Below are positions 60,577 through 64,000 of a DNA stretch of 64,000 bases, one piece after another. Source of the stretch: Candidatus Azobacteroides sp. GTDB taxonomy: Bacteria; Bacteroidota; Bacteroidia; Bacteroidales; Azobacteroidaceae. A model generated the notes under the pieces. It searched no databases, was not told where the DNA came from, and saw nothing but the letters and a program-made list of their open reading frames with translations. A program made the position numbers and the translations under genes. How positions within the stretch are numbered: position 1 is the stretch's first letter; each line of letters opens with the position of its first letter. The stretch lies in assembly GCA_009778655.1 (NCBI GenBank), contig WRFZ01000181.1:1-64000 (forward strand), written 5' to 3'.

Positions 60577-63405
60577 TTAAAATGTTACAGATACTCCCAG
60601 CGTATAGGATTGAAGGGACGGATATCCGAAATAAGATTCCGGATCCATATTATAGTCTTTCAGCAGTCGGCTCCAAGTGACAGGATTAGTCGCATTTAGG
60701 AAGACCCGTACCTTGGCGATTGTATAACCCAATTCAATATACTGAATCCGCAGGAAATTGTTGCTTCGTATCCAAAAAGAACTGCTGTGATAATTATTGG
60801 CGTTACTCGTTGCGGTTAATCGCGGATAAGTAGCCGTAGCCCGCGTGTCAATACCCTGCTCCGGATAATACGCCCAAGCGCCTTGGGCGATGGGATACGC
60901 ATTGCCGTTATCTACAAAAGCCATAAACTGTTCGGGATAATCCATCATATTAACGGAAGAACCGGCAGCGCCGCGAAACAGAATGTTGAGGTCAAAACCT
61001 TTGTATTTCAGATTTCCGCCAAAGCTGTAATAGAAATTCGGATAAAACGGTTTCCCTATTTCGGTAACATCCGTTTCGTCAATATAGCCGTTGTTGTCTA
61101 AATCCTTGTATTTAAGGTCACCCGGTTGTACGGAACCGAAAGTCGAAACGGGCAATCCGGGCTTCAATGAACCATCGGCATTGAAATCTTCCAATTGATA
61201 GAATCCGTCGGCCACCAAACCGATTCTCGTACCCAACGCACGACCGGTTAATGCATTATAAGGATAAGCGGTAGGAACTTCAGCCATGAAATCAATGGTA
61301 TTCTTTGCGTAAGACGCCGTTCCAAACAAAGCGTATTCGAAATCGCCGGCTTTGTCTTTCCATGTAACAGTTCCTTCCAAGCCTTTATTCGTCATTTTAC
61401 CGACATTGTCCATGTAATAATTCATTCCGTAATACTGCATTTGCGTTTGGTCGAAAGTCAGAATATTGCTGCGTTTATCCAGAAACGCATCCAAAGTCAA
61501 ACCGATTTTATTAATCAGATTAATATCTAAGCCGACATTGTATTTCATGCTTTTTTCCGCAAAAACGTTGGGATTGGCTATAAATATCGGAGCCAGTCCG
61601 CTGTTCCACCGGTAAGGCGTCGTGTTACCGCTATTGAATCCGCCGGTATAATAGTAATACTGTTGGTATAAAAAGCGTCCGTTGGAGCCGAAGTTTCCGG
61701 TGTTTTCATCCGTATCAGCGCCGCCGATTTTTCCGACGGAAGCTCTCAATTTCAGTAACTTGACAATCGGATTTTCTTTCAAAAAGGCTTCATTGGAAAT
61801 AATCCATGCGGCCGAAAGCGAAGGATAAAATCCGAAGCGATTACCCGGCGCATAAGCGTCCGAACCGAAATAGGAAAATCCAAATTCGCCCACATAGCGA
61901 TTGTCATACGTATAGTTCGCTCTTCCGTTGTAATTCAAGTAATGGTATTTGTAATTGAAACGACCATCGCCTTGATAATCGGAAGCGTGAAAGTTAACGG
62001 CGGAAAGTAAAGCATGCTTACCCCATTGCTGTTCGTAACCCGCCGAAACAAGGTATTGTTTCCATGTTTCCATTCCGCCTGAACCGTATCCGCCTGCCGT
62101 GATTGAAGTCGTCTGGTCGGTAGTAGTCGTCTGGCCGTTGTAGTAGCGGGCATAATTCCGTGTTTTATTATACGTACTTAATGTTCTTGAATAAAATGAA
62201 ATGCCTTCTTTCAAGTACAGTCCGGGAGTGATGAAGTCTAATTTTTCTTTGAGCGTAAAGTTACCCTGCAAAACACGCAAACGGGAAGACTCCCAACCCA
62301 AACCGTTGATAGACCCTACCGGATTATTCGGATACAGCGTCGTCCCCGAATAATGGGTTTGTTCTTCGTCATCGTAGGGAAAATAAATATTGGAAGGATA
62401 ACCGGCTAAATTATTCATCAAAGTATCCATGTCGTAATTCGGATTTTTTATGTTTTCAATCCTTCCGCCCAAATCAATTTTCGCTTCAAAAATATTCAAC
62501 ATATCCAAATCGAAATTCGACCGCAAATTAAATTTGTTCATATCCATATTGGATACTTTATCTTTATTATCGCCCGAGTTGTTAATGTTCAATAAACCGT
62601 TCTGATCGGCGTAATTGAATACGATATTATAACGAGCGCTTTCATTTCCGCCGTTAAACAGCACATTAGCATCCACATAGTTACCCGTATTTTTCAGTAC
62701 TTCCTTATACCAGTCTGTATTCGGACTTTTACCGTTTTGGTAATCGGCCAATTGTTCTTGCGAATAATAGGGCGTCCAAACCCGTCCGTTGTCGTTGCTC
62801 GCCGCTTGATTGTATAACGAAGCAAAAGTATAAGAATCTAAAGCTTTATTCGTATTGACCGGTTTTTGCAGACTGCCTCGGACTTGCACGGAAAGGGTCG
62901 GTTTACCTGCTTTTCCCCGTTTGGTCTCAATCCAAATAACGCCGTTGGCGCCTCGCATACCGAAAGTAGCCAAAGAAGCTGCATCTTTCAATACGGAAAC
63001 CGTTTCTATTTCCATCGGCGAAAGATTTTGGAGAAAATCGCTGTTGACTTCAAAACCGTCCACATAAATTTTTGCAATGTTCATGGTTGATATTCCGTAA
63101 CTTCCGAAGCCGCGAATCAACCAACCCGCGACGTCGCCCGGCATACCGCTGCTTTCCGTGATAGACAAACCGCTCATTTGCCCCGCCAAGCTGTTGGGAA
63201 GACTCATGGAAACCGTTTTACCCAAAATCGTCCCTTCTGCCGTTGAAACAGCTGCCGTATTACTGATTATTGTTGTAGGAAATGCTCTTCCCGGAACGAT
63301 GCTGTCCGGTTTCTGTTCCTGTGCCGTCAAGTTTACGCCCGCGAAAATAAATATACCTCCGAGTATCCATTTCCCGATATTTTGTATTTTATTCATAATT
63401 TTCAT
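60577..63405 (-). CDS. SusC/RagA-family TonB-linked outer membrane protein
   Basis: Plug domain WLIRGFGSYG...KIYVDGFEV...VSVLKDAASLATFGMRGANGVIWIETKRGK; C-terminal LGVSVTF. Confidence 0.93.
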   Translation of the reverse strand: MKIMNKIQNIGKWILGGIFIFAGVNLTAQEQKPDSIVPGRAFPTTIISNTAAVSTAEGTILGKTVSMSLPNSLAGQMSGLSITESSGMPGDVAGWLIRGFGSYGISTMNIAKIYVDGFEVNSDFLQNLSPMEIETVSVLKDAASLATFGMRGANGVIWIETKRGKAGKPTLSVQVRGSLQKPVNTNKALDSYTFASLYNQAASNDNGRVWTPYYSQEQLADYQNGKSPNTDWYKEVLKNTGNYVDANVLFNGGNESARYNIVFNYADQNGLLNINNSGDNKDKVSNMDMNKFNLRSNFDLDMLNIFEAKIDLGGRIENIKNPNYDMDTLMNNLAGYPSNIYFPYDDEEQTHYSGTTLYPNNPVGSINGLGWESSRLRVLQGNFTLKEKLDFITPGLYLKEGISFYSRTLSTYNKTRNYARYYNGQTTTTDQTTSITAGGYGSGGMETWKQYLVSAGYEQQWGKHALLSAVNFHASDYQGDGRFNYKYHYLNYNGRANYTYDNRYVGEFGFSYFGSDAYAPGNRFGFYPSLSAAWIISNEAFLKENPIVKLLKLRASVGKIGGADTDENTGNFGSNGRFLYQQYYYYTGGFNSGNTTPYRWNSGLAPIFIANPNVFAEKSMKYNVGLDINLINKIGLTLDAFLDKRSNILTFDQTQMQYYGMNYYMDNVGKMTNKGLEGTVTWKDKAGDFEYALFGTASYAKNTIDFMAEVPTAYPYNALTGRALGTRIGLVADGFYQLEDFNADGSLKPGLPVSTFGSVQPGDLKYKDLDNNGYIDETDVTEIGKPFYPNFYYSFGGNLKYKGFDLNILFRGAAGSSVNMMDYPEQFMAFVDNGNAYPIAQGAWAYYPEQGIDTRATATYPRLTATSNANNYHSSSFWIRSNNFLRIQYIELGYTIAKVRVFLNATNPVTWSRLLKDYNMDPESYFGYPSLQSYTLGVSVTF

Positions 63406-63415
63406 TTATTATAAG

Positions 63416-64000
63416 TTAATATCCCGGGTTTTGAACGATTATCCCTTTGTTCACTTCACTCTGAGGAATCGGTTCCAGATACATTTTGGGATTCCAGTAA
63501 GCCACATAAGTGTTGGCGTCCCAATAGGAAATCAAACAATCCGGCAGGTTTTGATTGCCGCCGGTCTTGGATTGATCCACCAAGAACTGAAATTCCCGCA
63601 TTTGTCCGCCGATAATGCCGGCTCCGATATTCGCCAATTTCCAATGTTTTGCATCGTAATAGCGGCGATTTTCGCCTTCCATTTCGATTGCCTTTTCCCG
63701 TTGAACCAAAGCGCGGAGTTTATCTTTATCTGTTTCCGTGATGGAAGGTAATCCGGCCCGATTGTGTACGAGATTCAAATTTTCCAAGGCTTTTGCCGAA
63801 TTGCCGACTTCGTTGTAGGCTTCCGCTAAATTCAAATAGATTTCCGCCATGCGAAACAAAGGAGGTTCGAACCATACGCGTCCGCCGGCATTGTAGTAGA
63901 ACTTGGTAGGCGCTCCGCAACCTTTTCCCGATTCTCCCACGCCCGGAAAAACATCCGGCGCCGCCGCATTGATATTAAAAGTATTGCCGGTTTTTCGTCC
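63416..64000 (-). CDS. SusD/RagB-family protein (partial, runs off window end)
   Basis: PPLFRMAEIYLNLAEAYNEVGNSAKALENLNLVHNRAGLPSI, IEMEGENRRYYDAKHWK; frame open to 64000. Confidence 0.9.
   Translation of the reverse strand, partial: GRKTGNTFNINAAAPDVFPGVGESGKGCGAPTKFYYNAGGRVWFEPPLFRMAEIYLNLAEAYNEVGNSAKALENLNLVHNRAGLPSITETDKDKLRALVQREKAIEMEGENRRYYDAKHWKLANIGAGIIGGQMREFQFLVDQSKTGGNQNLPDCLISYWDANTYVAYWNPKMYLEPIPQSEVNKGIIVQNPGY

Noticed and set aside
1-64000. tRNA/rRNA genes
   Set aside because: Intergenic regions were scanned by eye and no convincing cloverleaf or rRNA segment was seen; tRNAscan-SE would be decisive

Overview
This 64-kb window looks like a chromosome segment of a Bacteroidales-type Bacteroidetes. 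Evidence is SusC/SusD pairs, T9SS-type C-terminal domains and TAnnTTTG promoter boxes. About 1-25 kb is mostly housekeeping: a partial phosphoethanolamine transferase, RNase H, a TIGR03916/TIGR03915-like radical-SAM pair, a YafQ-like toxin-antitoxin module, msrAB, pgi, gpsA, lysS, nadD, gmk, yicC, tsaB, two convergent paralogous HTH regulators, a GH13 enzyme, a patatin, dnaG and a GHL10-like hydrolase. About 25-41 kb is the most unusual part. It is a minus-strand, repeat-rich locus of paralogous secreted proteins: two with IgGFc-binding-like N-termini and one with a different N-terminus on the same ~620-aa C-terminal scaffold. They are interleaved with four short proteins carrying GFF repeats and an invariant 'G-x-GIGQ-x-x-P-x-x-DG + hydrophobic CC + basic tail' C-terminus, plus a YadA-head-like/Peptidase_S74/T9SS protein. 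The locus contains chimeric and collapsed copies. CATAATT/AATTATG heptamer tracts overlap start codons of three of the small genes. About 41-46 kb holds trmD, dsbD-like, a nucleotidyltransferase-GHMP-like fusion and mazG. About 46-64 kb holds a GH5-like enzyme preceded by five tandem 22-bp operator-like repeats, an S41 peptidase with no canonical start in front of its signal peptide, and an island bounded by a 133-bp direct duplication. That island contains a Cys-rich RiPP-precursor-like gene, a truncated radical-SAM maturase, three two-lobed retropepsin-like lipoproteins and a decayed IS1595 transposase. The window ends in a PUL (GH, DUF1735-like, SusD, SusC, SusD). No tRNA, rRNA or CRISPR array was recognised. 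All family calls are from reading the sequence by eye; no searches were run.
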